DNA of 64,000 nucleotides from Bacteroides congonensis (GCF_900130125.1 NZ_FQXY01000011.1:1306748-1370747), one strand, 5' to 3'; shown: positions 8,847 through 17,201, counted from the first letter of the stretch. Notes: generated by a model from the letters alone, not told the origin. Numbers and translations: made by a program.

Positions 8847-8880
8847 AAGCCTCAAAAGCGGGTAACTTTTAAGGCTTTAT
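8847..8880 (+). terminator. Stem-loop after the subtilase gene
   Basis: AAGCCT (8847-8852) pairs with AGGCTT (8872-8877). An inner AAAAG/CTTTT pair extends the stem past one mismatch. It begins 20 bp after the subtilase stop codon, as expected for the end of that operon; the T-tract is weak. Confidence 0.55.
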
Positions 8881-9089
8881 CATAGGAATGTTAAAACTAT
8901 AGGAGTATTACAGGGTTGGTTACCCTTGCCATTCCTACTTTATTGAAAATCCAATATTACTGCAAATATAGTCATGTTTTCAATAAAACGAACAGATTGC
9001 AATATATTTCAATATTGGTTCGTCCTATCGGGAAAACTCATTACCCGTTATTAATGAGAATATAGTTAGTCATTTAAAAAAGAAATTTT
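8881..9089. repeat. Intergenic stretch with an 11-bp inverted repeat
   Basis: TTTATTGAAAA at 8939-8949 is matched exactly by TTTTCAATAAA at 8977-8987, leaving a 27-bp AT-rich centre. Further short palindromic words (GGGTTGGTTACCC near 8913, CAATAT pairs near 9000) lie on either side. No gene is visible between the subtilase and the small ORF at 9090, so this is probably a regulatory leader. Confidence 0.4.
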
Positions 9090-9263
9090 ATGGCACGAAA
9101 TGGTAAAGTTGGCGATGGACATCGTAATGGGGCTGTAAGAGGAAGAACTCAAACCTTTAATCCTAAAACAGGTAATTGGGTTAAACGAAATTCCGAAACA
9201 GGAAAATTTATGGATGTTAAATCAGATGGTACTCCTTTTAAAGGAGTGACAAAAGAGAAATAG
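9090..9263 (+). CDS. Small basic protein of 57 residues, unknown function
   Basis: ATG at 9090 opens a 57-codon frame rich in Lys, Arg, Gly and Asn (begins MARNGKVGDGHRNGAVRGRT, ends PFKGVTKEK). The composition is unlike a random AT-rich frame, and the gene is followed 14 bp later by a strong terminator, so it is probably real. The repeated RNG/KTG/ETGKF pattern suggests a compact nucleic-acid-binding or ribosome-associated protein, but I assign no function. It has its own long leader (8881-9089) and lies between the defence-like pair and the DUF3945 gene. Confidence 0.6.
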   Translation: MARNGKVGDGHRNGAVRGRTQTFNPKTGNWVKRNSETGKFMDVKSDGTPFKGVTKEK

Positions 9264-9276
9264 TTTTAATTTTGAC

Positions 9277-9308
9277 GGCTGTCCAGTTTCTCTGGGCAGC
9301 CATTTTTT
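9277..9308 (+). terminator. Intrinsic terminator after the small basic gene
   Basis: GGCTGTCCAG (9277-9286) pairs with CTGGGCAGCC (9292-9301) around a 5-base loop, and an ATTTTTT run follows. Ten pairs with one mismatch plus a T-run make a convincing terminator. Confidence 0.8.
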
Positions 9309-9515
9309 CATTTTATTAGGCTTAGAATATATGATAAGATGTTATAGTAATATTCCTTTTGTAATAATTTTATGGTACAAAACAATTAGTGATTTAAAAA
9401 GATACTTCTTTCTTAATCTCTGATTAAAAAAATTATTGGGATTTTAGCTATTAGTCAAAAAGCTACAATAGTGAGCAATGAACTTTAACCTCTTTTTCAA
9501 TGATTGCAATATTTA

Positions 9516-9568
9516 TTTGTCTGCCTGCGGACAAATGAAGCCAAACGGGGACTAATGAAGCCACCCGT
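9516..9568. repeat. Inverted TTTGTC/GACAAA and two 20-bp tandem repeats
   Basis: TTTGTC (9516-9521) faces GACAAA (9530-9535). Starting at 9529, a 20-bp unit beginning GGACAAATGAAGCC is followed immediately at 9549 by a second copy beginning GGACTAATGAAGCC. The motif echoes the TGTCCT array at 1255-1290. It lies 80-120 bp before the DUF3945 gene, in the otherwise gene-free stretch 9309-9649, and probably serves in its control. Confidence 0.55.
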
Positions 9569-9649
9569 TCCCAAATCCTTAAATATACTCTATTTCATCC
9601 GTACTTTTACTTTCGATAATTTTATTTATTCACTAAAATTCAAAAAGTT

Positions 9650-11128
9650 ATGGATGTAAACACAGCCAACCAGTCCACCACTGACGAACAGATGATGGAT
9701 ATTCTTCTTGTACTGGATAAGGAGAAAAAGACAATCAGCGCAGTAAAAGGCGTAGATGAAAACGGGGAACTCCAAACTGTACCACCGGAGAACAACAGCG
9801 AACTTTTGAAATTCGACCGTCACGGTGATTTCTTTTTCAACTTCTTTTCCAATATGATGAACCAGTTGAAGAACCCGACCCGTTTTAACTTCTTCAAAAT
9901 CCCGAAGATTGAACTTCCCAAAATCGAGCCGATGATTAGAGAGAACTTCAATCATCCGACACCCGAAAATGAAGCAGACATAGACCGTTACCGGGTAAAG
10001 CCTGAAACATTGAAACAGGAAGTGAAGAACGAACAGCCGACCCAAACGCAGCAACCGCAGCAAGAACCAACGGCGCAAGCACCGCAGCAACCTGACAAAA
10101 GTAAGTATGTTATCGATCCTGACAAGGTGGACTGGGAAGCCCTGAAGAACTTCGGGCTATCCAAAGAACAGCTTGAAAAGGCAAAGGCTTTAGAACCCAT
10201 GTTAAGGGGGTACAAGTCACCCGGTGCGTTCTCCATCGCAGGAAACTATAATTCCGCCATTATGAAACTGGATGCACGCCTGTCTTTTCGGCATGACAAG
10301 GACGGGAATGTGGTTTTGGCTATACACGGCATCCGCCAAAAGCCGGAACTTGAACGTCCGTTCTTCGGACATGAATTTTCCAAAGAGGATAAAGCCAATC
10401 TTCTTGAAACGGGCAATATGGGACGCATAGTAAACCTGAAAAACTATATCACAGGAGAAATGATACCCTCTTTTATCAGCGTGGATAAGGTGACGAACGA
10501 ACTGGTTTCCATGCGTGCAAGCAGCGTCCAAATACCCGATGAAATAAAGGGTGCCAAACTGAACAAGGAACAACAGCAAGCCTTACGGGAAGGAAAAGGG
10601 GTATTCCTTGAAAATATGATTTCCAACCGTAAAAATCCCTTTTCCGCAACCGTTCAGGTCAATGCCGACAAGAAAAGTCTGGAATTTATCTATCCCAATG
10701 CCAAACAGTCACAGGAGCAAGGGCAGAAACAGGCGCAGCAGAACAGCCTTGTCACCAGTGACGGTGTAACCATTCCCAAAAGCATTTCAGGAATAGAGCT
10801 ATCACGCCAGCAACAGCAGGATTTAGTCAATGACAAGACCATTTTTGTTGCCGGACTGAAAGACAAGAGAGGGGTAGAATACGATGCTTATATTCAGGTG
10901 AACCATGATAAGAAGAAATTAGGCTTTTACAGCGACAATCCCAGCTTTGACCGTTCCGCCGTGAAAGAGATTACTCCGGCAAACAAGAACCGCACACAGG
11001 TGGCGGTCAATTCGGAGGGCAAGACCAACGAAGCCACCAAGAAAGTGAAAGAACCCTTGAAAAAGGGTCAGGACAAGCCCACTGAAAAACAAAAGACCAA
11101 GCAGGATAAAAAGGAGAAGCAGGAGTAA
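9650..11128 (+). CDS. DUF3945/DUF4099-type conjugative-element protein
   Basis: This 492-residue hydrophilic protein has a conserved N-terminal block (MMDILLVLDKEKKTISAVKG), a Gln/Pro-rich linker near 135-155 and repeated modules that read ...IKGAKLNKEQQQALREGK and ...ISGIELSRQQQQDLVND. Each module is followed by a beta-rich segment containing VQVNADKKSLEF or IQVNHDKKKLGF. This duplicated layout is typical of DUF3945 proteins of Bacteroidales ICEs, whose biochemical role is unknown. The C-terminus is highly charged (KKVKEPLKKGQ...). It sits directly upstream of topB, probably in one operon. Confidence 0.8.
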   Translation: MDVNTANQSTTDEQMMDILLVLDKEKKTISAVKGVDENGELQTVPPENNSELLKFDRHGDFFFNFFSNMMNQLKNPTRFNFFKIPKIELPKIEPMIRENFNHPTPENEADIDRYRVKPETLKQEVKNEQPTQTQQPQQEPTAQAPQQPDKSKYVIDPDKVDWEALKNFGLSKEQLEKAKALEPMLRGYKSPGAFSIAGNYNSAIMKLDARLSFRHDKDGNVVLAIHGIRQKPELERPFFGHEFSKEDKANLLETGNMGRIVNLKNYITGEMIPSFISVDKVTNELVSMRASSVQIPDEIKGAKLNKEQQQALREGKGVFLENMISNRKNPFSATVQVNADKKSLEFIYPNAKQSQEQGQKQAQQNSLVTSDGVTIPKSISGIELSRQQQQDLVNDKTIFVAGLKDKRGVEYDAYIQVNHDKKKLGFYSDNPSFDRSAVKEITPANKNRTQVAVNSEGKTNEATKKVKEPLKKGQDKPTEKQKTKQDKKEKQE

Positions 11129-11163
11129 GCGGACAAACCCAAACAAAACAGGGGACGCAAAAG

Positions 11164-11352
11164 ATGATAACAGTATTAATCCTTATCCCGGTTGTCGGTT
11201 TCTCCCTGTTTTTCTTCGCCTGTTACAAAACAGACTAGGAAGCCATAGACGAGCAGAACCGACAATTTTATGTAGATGGCTATCACATCTACTATGACCG
11301 GAAAATCCTAAGACAAAAAGAAGTGGAACAATTAAAATCGAAATTAGAATGA
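11164..11352 (+). pseudogene. Small membrane-protein ORF interrupted by an in-frame amber codon
   Basis: ATG at 11164 opens a frame that begins MITVLILIPVVGFSLFFFAC, a clear transmembrane helix. It hits TAG at 11236-11238 after 24 residues. The same frame continues for 37 more codons with protein-like content (DEQNRQFYVDGYHIYYDRK) to a TGA at 11350-11352, which overlaps the topB ATG in the usual ATGA fashion. An intact gene of about 62 residues coupled to topB is therefore the likely ancestor, and TAG looks like a point mutation. A genuine 24-residue peptide or read-through remains possible. Confidence 0.55.
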
Positions 11353-13430
11353 TTGCAGTAATCGGAGAAAAACCAAGCGTGGCAAGGGACATTGCCCGCA
11401 TTTTAGGAGCGAATGAAAAACAGGATGGCTACCTTTCGGGTAACGGGTATCTCGTTACATGGGCTTTCGGGCATCTTGTAGGTTTGGCAATGCCGGAAGC
11501 ATACGGCATACAGAGTTTCCGCCGGGAAAGCCTGCCTATCATCCCGGAGAATTTTCAACTTACACCCCGGCAGGTGAAAGCGGATAAGGGGTACAAGGCT
11601 GACCCCGGCGCATTAAAACAGCTAAAGGTAATCAAAGAAGTATTCAGCCAGTCGGACAAGATTATAGTCGCCACCGATGCAGGGAGAGAGGGAGAACTTA
11701 TCTTTCGCTACATCTACCAGTATATCGGATGCAACAAGCCCTTTGTCCGTTTATGGATAAGCAGCCTTACGGACAAGGCAATCCGTGAGGGACTGCAAAA
11801 TCTGAAAGACGGCAGCCTGTATGATAACCTTTTTCTTTCGGCACAGGCACGCAGCGAAGCCGATTATTTAATTGGCATAAATGGGACACAGGCTTTAAGC
11901 GTGGCAGCCGGACAAGGAATATTTTCTTTGGGACGGGTACAGTCGCCCACGTTGGCAATGATATGTACCCGCTTTTTAGAGAACAAGAACTTTGTCCCAC
12001 AAAAGTATTGGCAACTGAAATTACAGGCGGTAAAGGACAATGTTTCCTTTGCCGCCCTGCCCGCAGACAAATACGATACGCAGCAAGCTGCCATCGACAC
12101 GCTGCAAAGGGAAAAAGAAGCGGAAACGGTACAGGTGAAATCCGTAGAACGCAAGGAAGTGAACCAAGAACCGCCATTGCTCTATGATTTAACCACGCTC
12201 CAAAAAGAAGCGAATACGAAACTGAATTTTTCCGCAGACAAAACCCTATCCATCGCACAAAAGTTATACGAGGGTAAACTAATCAGCTACCCCCGAACCG
12301 GAAGCCGTTATATCTCACAGGACGTCTTCGAGGAAATCCCGGAACGTCTTATTAATTTGGAACAGTACGCCCGCTTTGCCGGATATGCAGCCGGGATGAA
12401 AGGCAAAGCCTTAAATTCCCGTTCCGTGAACGATGGCAAGGTAACAGACCACCACGCCCTGATAGTGACTGAAAACCTACCCGGTAAACTGGAAGCGGAC
12501 GAACAGGCAATCTATGAATTGATAGCCGGGCGGATGTTGGAAGCCTTTTCTGAAAAATGCGTCAAAGACGTTATCAGTGTAACGCTGGAATGTGCAGGCT
12601 CACTTTTCACGGTCAAAGGGTCTGTAATCAAGTCCGCCGGATGGCGTGCCGTATTCGGCGAGAAAGAGGACGGGGAAGATAACGCCACTTTGCCAGCCAT
12701 GCAGGACGGAGATAGTTTACCGCTTTCCGATATTGAATTACTGGAGAAACAGACCAAGCCCAAGCCGTTACACACGGAAAGCAGTCTGCTTTCTTCGATG
12801 GAAACAGCGGGTAAGGAACTGGAAAACGCCGACCTGAAAGCCAGCATGAAAGATACGGGTATAGGCACGCCCGCAACACGGGCAGCCATTATCGAAACGC
12901 TGTTTTCCCGCCAGTATATCGTTCGGGAGAAAAAGAACCTTGTCCCGACCGAAAAGGGACTTGCCGTTTACAACATCATCCGGGACAAGAAGATAGCAGA
13001 CGTTGAAATGACTGGAATGTGGGAAAATACGCTTGCCAAAATAGAAAGCGGGGAAATGAACCCCGACACGTTCCGCAAAGGTATCGAAGTGTATGCACGG
13101 CAAATCACGGCTGAACTTTTGGACGTTCAGCTTTCTTTCGCTTCGGGTAGTGGTTGCATTTGCCCCAAATGCAAGACCGGACGCATCCTTTTCTATCCGA
13201 AAGTCGCCAAATGTTCCAATGTGGATTGTTCTGTTACCATCTTCCGCAACAAGAGCGACAAGCAGCTAACGGACAAACAGATTACCGAACTGGTGACTAC
13301 CGGGAAAACCGGGCTAATCAAAGGGTTCAAGAACAGGGACGGCAAAGTCTTTGACGCTTCACTTGCCTTTGACGGGCAGTTTAATGTTACTTTCGTGTTT
13401 CCTGAAAAGAAAGGCAAACCGAAGAAATAA
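11349..13430 (+). CDS. topB: DNA topoisomerase III (type IA)
   Basis: This 693-residue type IA topoisomerase relaxes or decatenates DNA through a 5'-phosphotyrosine. The TOPRIM domain starts at once (AVIGEKPSVARDIA, Glu7) and includes ATDAGREGELI. The active-site Tyr is Y314 in LISYPRTGSRYI. GIGTPATRAAIIETL marks the later core. A C-terminal CPKC...CSNVDC segment (about 600-625) looks like a zinc-ribbon remnant. Copies of topB are standard in Bacteroides ICEs, where they may help process transferred strands. Its ATG overlaps the TGA of the broken small ORF upstream, and a strong terminator follows. Confidence 0.95.
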   Translation: MIAVIGEKPSVARDIARILGANEKQDGYLSGNGYLVTWAFGHLVGLAMPEAYGIQSFRRESLPIIPENFQLTPRQVKADKGYKADPGALKQLKVIKEVFSQSDKIIVATDAGREGELIFRYIYQYIGCNKPFVRLWISSLTDKAIREGLQNLKDGSLYDNLFLSAQARSEADYLIGINGTQALSVAAGQGIFSLGRVQSPTLAMICTRFLENKNFVPQKYWQLKLQAVKDNVSFAALPADKYDTQQAAIDTLQREKEAETVQVKSVERKEVNQEPPLLYDLTTLQKEANTKLNFSADKTLSIAQKLYEGKLISYPRTGSRYISQDVFEEIPERLINLEQYARFAGYAAGMKGKALNSRSVNDGKVTDHHALIVTENLPGKLEADEQAIYELIAGRMLEAFSEKCVKDVISVTLECAGSLFTVKGSVIKSAGWRAVFGEKEDGEDNATLPAMQDGDSLPLSDIELLEKQTKPKPLHTESSLLSSMETAGKELENADLKASMKDTGIGTPATRAAIIETLFSRQYIVREKKNLVPTEKGLAVYNIIRDKKIADVEMTGMWENTLAKIESGEMNPDTFRKGIEVYARQITAELLDVQLSFASGSGCICPKCKTGRILFYPKVAKCSNVDCSVTIFRNKSDKQLTDKQITELVTTGKTGLIKGFKNRDGKVFDASLAFDGQFNVTFVFPEKKGKPKK

Positions 13431-13501
13431 GACGAAAATCGTTATATTTGCCACAGAAAGTTTCATTATAGATAGATTTATAATTGAAATTTTTGTGGTT
13501 G

Positions 13502-13534
13502 AAGCACCCGGAGGGACACCGGGTGCTTTTTTTA
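13502..13534 (+). terminator. Intrinsic terminator after topB
   Basis: AAGCACCCGG (13502-13511) and CCGGGTGCTT (13519-13528) form a perfect 10-bp stem with a 7-base loop, followed by a run of T. It lies between topB and the convergent DHFR-like gene. Confidence 0.9.
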
Positions 13535-13535
13535 A

Positions 13536-14057
13536 TCATTCTCCTTTATACTGGTAGGTCAGGCAAACGACCTGATTGTCTATAACCCGGTGTCCGGTCA
13601 GTTCCCACTTCGACCCGAAAGTCTTGCCTATAAACTTGATACCGTCCCCCAGCATGACCGGAACGATATACAGCGTTATTTCATCCAGCAGGGACGCTTC
13701 AATCAGCGAGGTTACAAACTTACCGCCGCCAATGACCTGAATATCGGTTTCCGAACTTGATTTAAGTTCATTGATTTCCCGTAAGGGCATATCGGTAAGA
13801 AAGGTTACATTCTCCTTTTCGGTCACATTGGTGTCGTAGTGGGACACGACAAAAGTCTTTTTACTTTTGTACGGCCATCCGCCCCAATGTTCAAAAATAC
13901 AGGTATAGGTATTCGCACCCAGTAGCAGGTAATTCGTAGTTTCGTATTCCTTATTCAGTAAGGTTCTTACATTTTGGGGCATCCAGTCCAGTTCATTATC
14001 CGGTGTTGCGATAAACCCGTCAAGAGATACAGCGATGTTCGCTTTTATTTGCTTCAT
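13536..14057 (-). CDS. Dihydrofolate reductase-family protein (RibD C-terminal-like)
   Basis: This 173-residue protein has the RibD-C/DHFR-like fold signature: IAVSLDGFIATPDNELDW at the N-terminus, LLLGANTYTCI for the cofactor-binding region, and DIQVIGGGKFVTSLI followed by DEITLYIVPVMLGDG. Proteins of this family (YyaP/YwjB type) are NADPH-dependent reductases with unassigned substrates. They are not classical folate-pathway DHFR, so trimethoprim resistance should not be assumed. It is convergent with topB and preceded by a structured non-coding region, so it looks like a single-gene unit on the ICE. Confidence 0.8.
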   Translation of the reverse strand: MKQIKANIAVSLDGFIATPDNELDWMPQNVRTLLNKEYETTNYLLLGANTYTCIFEHWGGWPYKSKKTFVVSHYDTNVTEKENVTFLTDMPLREINELKSSSETDIQVIGGGKFVTSLIEASLLDEITLYIVPVMLGDGIKFIGKTFGSKWELTGHRVIDNQVVCLTYQYKGE

Positions 14058-14122
14058 ATTATCAGGTATTAAACAGTTTATAATCCTTATTCAAACTGTC
14101 CGCCAATATCTAAAAAAGAAGC

Positions 14123-14276
14123 GTGGCACTCACACTGCTCCGATACGAGGTACTGGCATACCCAAACAAGGAAACAGGCAAGACCACGCTATGATAAAAC
14201 ATAGCATAGACCTTGCGCTGAAAATCCCCCTGTTTTGAAAAGTGCCAGTTTTCGTATCGGGACGTTCGGCGAACGT
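14123..14276. other. Strongly structured intergenic region (nested inverted repeats)
   Basis: An outer arm at 14140-14158 (CCGATACG...CTGGCA) is matched by 14243-14260 (TGCCAG...CGTATCGG) with one gap. Further out, TGGCACT (14124-14130) matches AGTGCCA (14241-14247). Inside lies a nested hairpin: GCAAG/CTTGC at 14178 and 14212 enclosing GCTATG/CATAGC at 14188 and 14200. Just outside is a palindrome, ACGTTC-GGC-GAACGT (14262-14276). No frame in it looks coding. It could be a folded RNA, a second transfer origin or a recombination site. The rest of 14058-14389 holds only a -7-like TAACTTTGC on the minus strand (14354-14346). Confidence 0.5.
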
Positions 14277-14389
14277 ATATGTTATATATAAAGGCGAAAT
14301 CACAGGTTACTGTTCAATCGCCGTTATTTTCTTATGTAACTTTTGCAAAGTTAGCCAAATCCCTGAAAACTCCGGCATACAATAAAAGA

Positions 14390-14422
14390 AATCCTGCCTT
14401 ATCTCACGACAAAACAGGATTT
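14390..14422 (-). terminator. Stem-loop ending the primase/HTH operon
   Basis: AAATCCTG (14390-14397) pairs perfectly with CAGGATTT (14415-14422). Read on the minus strand it follows the stop of the HTH gene at 14445 by about 20 bp and is followed by a T-rich stretch. Confidence 0.6.
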
Positions 14423-14444
14423 AAAGCCATTAGAAAAGAAAAAA

Positions 14445-14723
14445 TTAATCGGTTTTCTCACGGATTAACTTGTGTACATCCGTTGCTCGGTAATAACATC
14501 TACCATCCAGCATAAGGAAAGGGAGTATTCCCTTTTTACGGTAACGGGTCAGTGTTCGGGGTGCTACTTTCAGGAGCAGGCACAAGTCCTGATTATCCAG
14601 CAGTTCTTCACCGTCCAAACAATTACGCCCGTTTATCACCCAGTCTATCTTCTTGTCCTGCATATCGAACCTATCCATGATACGTTCCATCCATGCGGTA
14701 AAATCATCTTTATCTATATACAT
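14445..14723 (-). CDS. Small helix-turn-helix DNA-binding protein (excisionase/MerR-like)
   Basis: This 92-residue protein ends in a helix-turn-helix of the HTH_17/excisionase type: LLDNQDLCLLLKVAPRTLTRYRK followed by the wing GILPFLMLDGRCYYRATDVHKLI. Proteins of this kind act as recombination-directionality factors or as small regulators in Bacteroides ICEs. It follows the primase-helicase gene by 12 bp on the same strand and is the last gene before a terminator-like hairpin. Whether it controls excision or copy number cannot be read from the sequence. Confidence 0.8.
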   Translation of the reverse strand: MYIDKDDFTAWMERIMDRFDMQDKKIDWVINGRNCLDGEELLDNQDLCLLLKVAPRTLTRYRKKGILPFLMLDGRCYYRATDVHKLIREKTD

Positions 14724-14735
14724 AAGGCTACCTGA

Positions 14736-16775
14736 TTAAATTGAACCAATCATAAAATAACTTTGGTTGGACGGGTCTTTGATGATGATGTCCCGTTCCC
14801 GCATGAAGCGGATATAGCTTTTTGCGGTGCGTTCTTTCACGTCCAAAATCTGCTGTATCTGTTCGCACAAATCTATATAGGTTATATGCTCTTGTCTGCC
14901 GAACACGTCACGGGCAACCCCGACCAGTTCCTTTTCCTTGCGCTTCTCTTTTTCCTCACGGGTCTTTTCACCCCTGTAAAGGTGCATCCCGGCTGCCTTG
15001 TCCCACGAAAAGAGCATCAAGGGAACATCCAACGGGCTACCGTCCCTTACTTTCAGGGCTTTCACTACCGACAAAGCCGGGTCTTCGTCTTTTTCTATCG
15101 AGAGGATGGCAGCCGCTTTGCGTTGAAGTTCCGAGCCTAAATGCCCCCGCAGTTTCAACCCGTTGGGTATGAAATGCAGCACGCAGATGATGCAGGTTTT
15201 ATATATTCCCGCCAGTCGGTAAAGTTCATCTATGATTGCCACGCTTTCCGCTTCGTCATTGGCACATCTTACAAGGTCTGCAATACCATCTATCACTACC
15301 AACTGAATACCCCCATATTGGAAATAATACCTGTCCATGCTCTGGACAATGGCGTGCAGACGCTCTTTGCGGGACATACCCGTAAGGCAGAAAGCCTTAA
15401 ATTCATCCGGTTTGTCAGTCTGTTTCGCCCTTTTTATCAGGTTGGTTACATTCTTGAACAGTTGTACTTCCGATTGTTCCGTATCATAAAGCAGGACGGC
15501 TTTATGTTTCGTGTTCTCATTTACATTGATACCCAGCGTATCAATCTGAATACTCGCCGGACGGATTGAACCCGCCACCAGTGCAGCCACATAGTTACTT
15601 TTCCCTGTTCCCTCTCCGCCAGTGATGCAGCACAAGTTCCCCTGTGTTCCCAGTGGAACGTCACCCGCCGAAATAATTTCCTGCGCTTTTGCCGGAGGAT
15701 TATTAAAATCAATCTCACACGATTTAAGCATAGTCATTGTTTCATTATAGATTGTATCTAAGAAGTCGATAAATAGTTTGATGAAATTTTCCCGGCTGTT
15801 GCCCGCCCGGAAATAATCGGAAATGTCCTTTTCCGTTTTTGTCCCCTGCAAAGGGAGAAGCAACCGTTTCACCCCGTATTCACAGAGTTGTTTCTCATGC
15901 TTTTTTGCGCTTTCCACTCCGGTAGCATCCATATCGTAAAGCAAGATGATATGTTTAAACCGAAATGTAAGTTTATAAATGATGTTCGGCGGAACAGTTA
16001 CCGTTTCACTGTTGAAGCAAATCGCATGGAAACCATGCGCTGCCAGTGACATGACATCTTTTTCCCCGCCCGTAATAAACAGGGTATCGCCTTTACTGGG
16101 TAGCTGTTCCAGCCCGAAACAATAGCTTTCGCCGATATTTCCGCCATATAGAAAGCGGGTCTTGGAAAACGGTCTGTACAGTTTGATGAAACGTTTGTTC
16201 TTATACCCGTAAATGGGTTCTTCCTTAGTGGAAGAATAAGAAAACGGATTGCCATCCGCATTTTCACTTTGGAACTGAACCACTGAACAGACTTTATACT
16301 GTTCCAGTATTTCAGGGGTAATGCCGTATTGTTGCCAGTATTCCAGTTCGGAAGCGGTGAGTTTCCTCTCTTTGAATGTGTACGGTCTGCCAGTACGTTC
16401 TACCGGAACAGGCACAGGCTTTTCCGGTTCTTTGAATGTTTTAGGCACAGGTATGGGATTTCCCTCTGAAAGTCCCAGTGACAAATCCCGGTCTATAATC
16501 CGCAATATTTCTATGAAACTGCTTGAATTGTTACAGTCCAGCCCTTTGAGCATACCCACAAAAAAGAAGCAGTCGCCGGAATAATCGTCATTTCCAAAAT
16601 CTTTCAGCTTATAACTGTTGTTACGGCGGTCAAAATAGATGTTACAGGACGCTTTGCTGTCCTCATACAACGGATTAAGGAAATTACGTCCCACCCGCCA
16701 CGTGCCGGGAATATAATGTTTAAATACGTTCAGACCGTTATTTGTCCTCTCTAATATTTCGTCTTTCCTTAACAT
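14736..16775 (-). CDS. Primase-helicase-like replication protein (TOPRIM plus RecA-like ATPase)
   Basis: This 679-residue protein combines three parts. A degenerate primase N-terminus (about 40-75, no obvious zinc cysteines) comes first. A TOPRIM domain follows (TLFITGGEKD with E238; IILLYDMDATG with D281 and D283). Last is a RecA/DnaB-like ATPase with Walker A GGEGTGKS at 386-393 and Walker B IQLVVIDGIADLV near 505. The build matches mobile-element replication proteins that prime and unwind DNA, so the ICE may replicate autonomously after excision. Its start at 16775 overlaps the upstream HTH gene by 38 bp. Confidence 0.8.
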   Translation of the reverse strand: MLRKDEILERTNNGLNVFKHYIPGTWRVGRNFLNPLYEDSKASCNIYFDRRNNSYKLKDFGNDDYSGDCFFFVGMLKGLDCNNSSSFIEILRIIDRDLSLGLSEGNPIPVPKTFKEPEKPVPVPVERTGRPYTFKERKLTASELEYWQQYGITPEILEQYKVCSVVQFQSENADGNPFSYSSTKEEPIYGYKNKRFIKLYRPFSKTRFLYGGNIGESYCFGLEQLPSKGDTLFITGGEKDVMSLAAHGFHAICFNSETVTVPPNIIYKLTFRFKHIILLYDMDATGVESAKKHEKQLCEYGVKRLLLPLQGTKTEKDISDYFRAGNSRENFIKLFIDFLDTIYNETMTMLKSCEIDFNNPPAKAQEIISAGDVPLGTQGNLCCITGGEGTGKSNYVAALVAGSIRPASIQIDTLGINVNENTKHKAVLLYDTEQSEVQLFKNVTNLIKRAKQTDKPDEFKAFCLTGMSRKERLHAIVQSMDRYYFQYGGIQLVVIDGIADLVRCANDEAESVAIIDELYRLAGIYKTCIICVLHFIPNGLKLRGHLGSELQRKAAAILSIEKDEDPALSVVKALKVRDGSPLDVPLMLFSWDKAAGMHLYRGEKTREEKEKRKEKELVGVARDVFGRQEHITYIDLCEQIQQILDVKERTAKSYIRFMRERDIIIKDPSNQSYFMIGSI

Positions 16776-17097
16776 ATAGCTTGTGGTTGGTTATCAGGTT
16801 ACGCATACATTCGTCATTGCTCTTTATCAAACGGCTTTCCAGCAACCGTTTGATTTCACCGATTTTATAGAAATTGCGTCCCCTGATGGTAGAGTAGGCG
16901 ATTTCTCCTTTGGAACGAAGCCGTTGCAGGGTGCGGTCGCTGATTTTCAGGAAAGTACATACTTCGTAACTATCCACCCAAATATCATCCTCATTCTCTT
17001 TGCAGTCGTCCTGACGGGAAAATACATAATTGGCAATCACGTTGATTTTTGCCATCAATTCCTTAAAGGCTTTTGTTTCTACTGTTATTACGTCCAT
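16738..17097 (-). CDS. Helix-turn-helix DNA-binding protein (HTH_17 type)
   Basis: I start this protein at MDVITVETKAF (ATG at 17097, 119 residues) rather than at the in-frame Met 69 bp upstream, because a -7-like CAACTTTGC on the minus strand near 17126-17118 would fall inside the longer version. The C-terminal half has WVDSYEVCTFLKISDRTLQRLR and the wing SKGEIAYSTIRGRNFYKIGEIKRLL, an excisionase/MerR-like HTH. It overlaps the primase-helicase gene, so it is first in a three-gene operon (HTH, primase-helicase, HTH). It probably regulates that operon or excision. Confidence 0.8.
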   Translation of the reverse strand: MDVITVETKAFKELMAKINVIANYVFSRQDDCKENEDDIWVDSYEVCTFLKISDRTLQRLRSKGEIAYSTIRGRNFYKIGEIKRLLESRLIKSNDECMRNLITNHKLYVKERRNIREDK

Positions 17098-17145
17098 TTT
17101 ATTAACTAATTGATTTGCTGCAAAGTTGGACGGTTCGGGGAAATA

Positions 17146-17173
17146 AAAAGCCACAGGCGAACCCACCTGTGGC
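17146..17173 (-). terminator. Intrinsic terminator after rteC
   Basis: Read on the minus strand, GCCACAGG and CCTGTGGC (17173-17166 and 17157-17150) form a perfect 8-bp stem followed by TTTTTATTT. It starts about 28 bp after the rteC stop codon and insulates the primase operon from rteC. Confidence 0.85.
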
Positions 17174-17201
17174 GAAATAAAGTTTGTTAATCGGATAAGG
17201 T

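Noticed and set aside
13536..14057. Trimethoprim-resistance dihydrofolate reductase
   Set aside because: The motifs match the RibD-C/YyaP branch, not classical DfrA or FolA.
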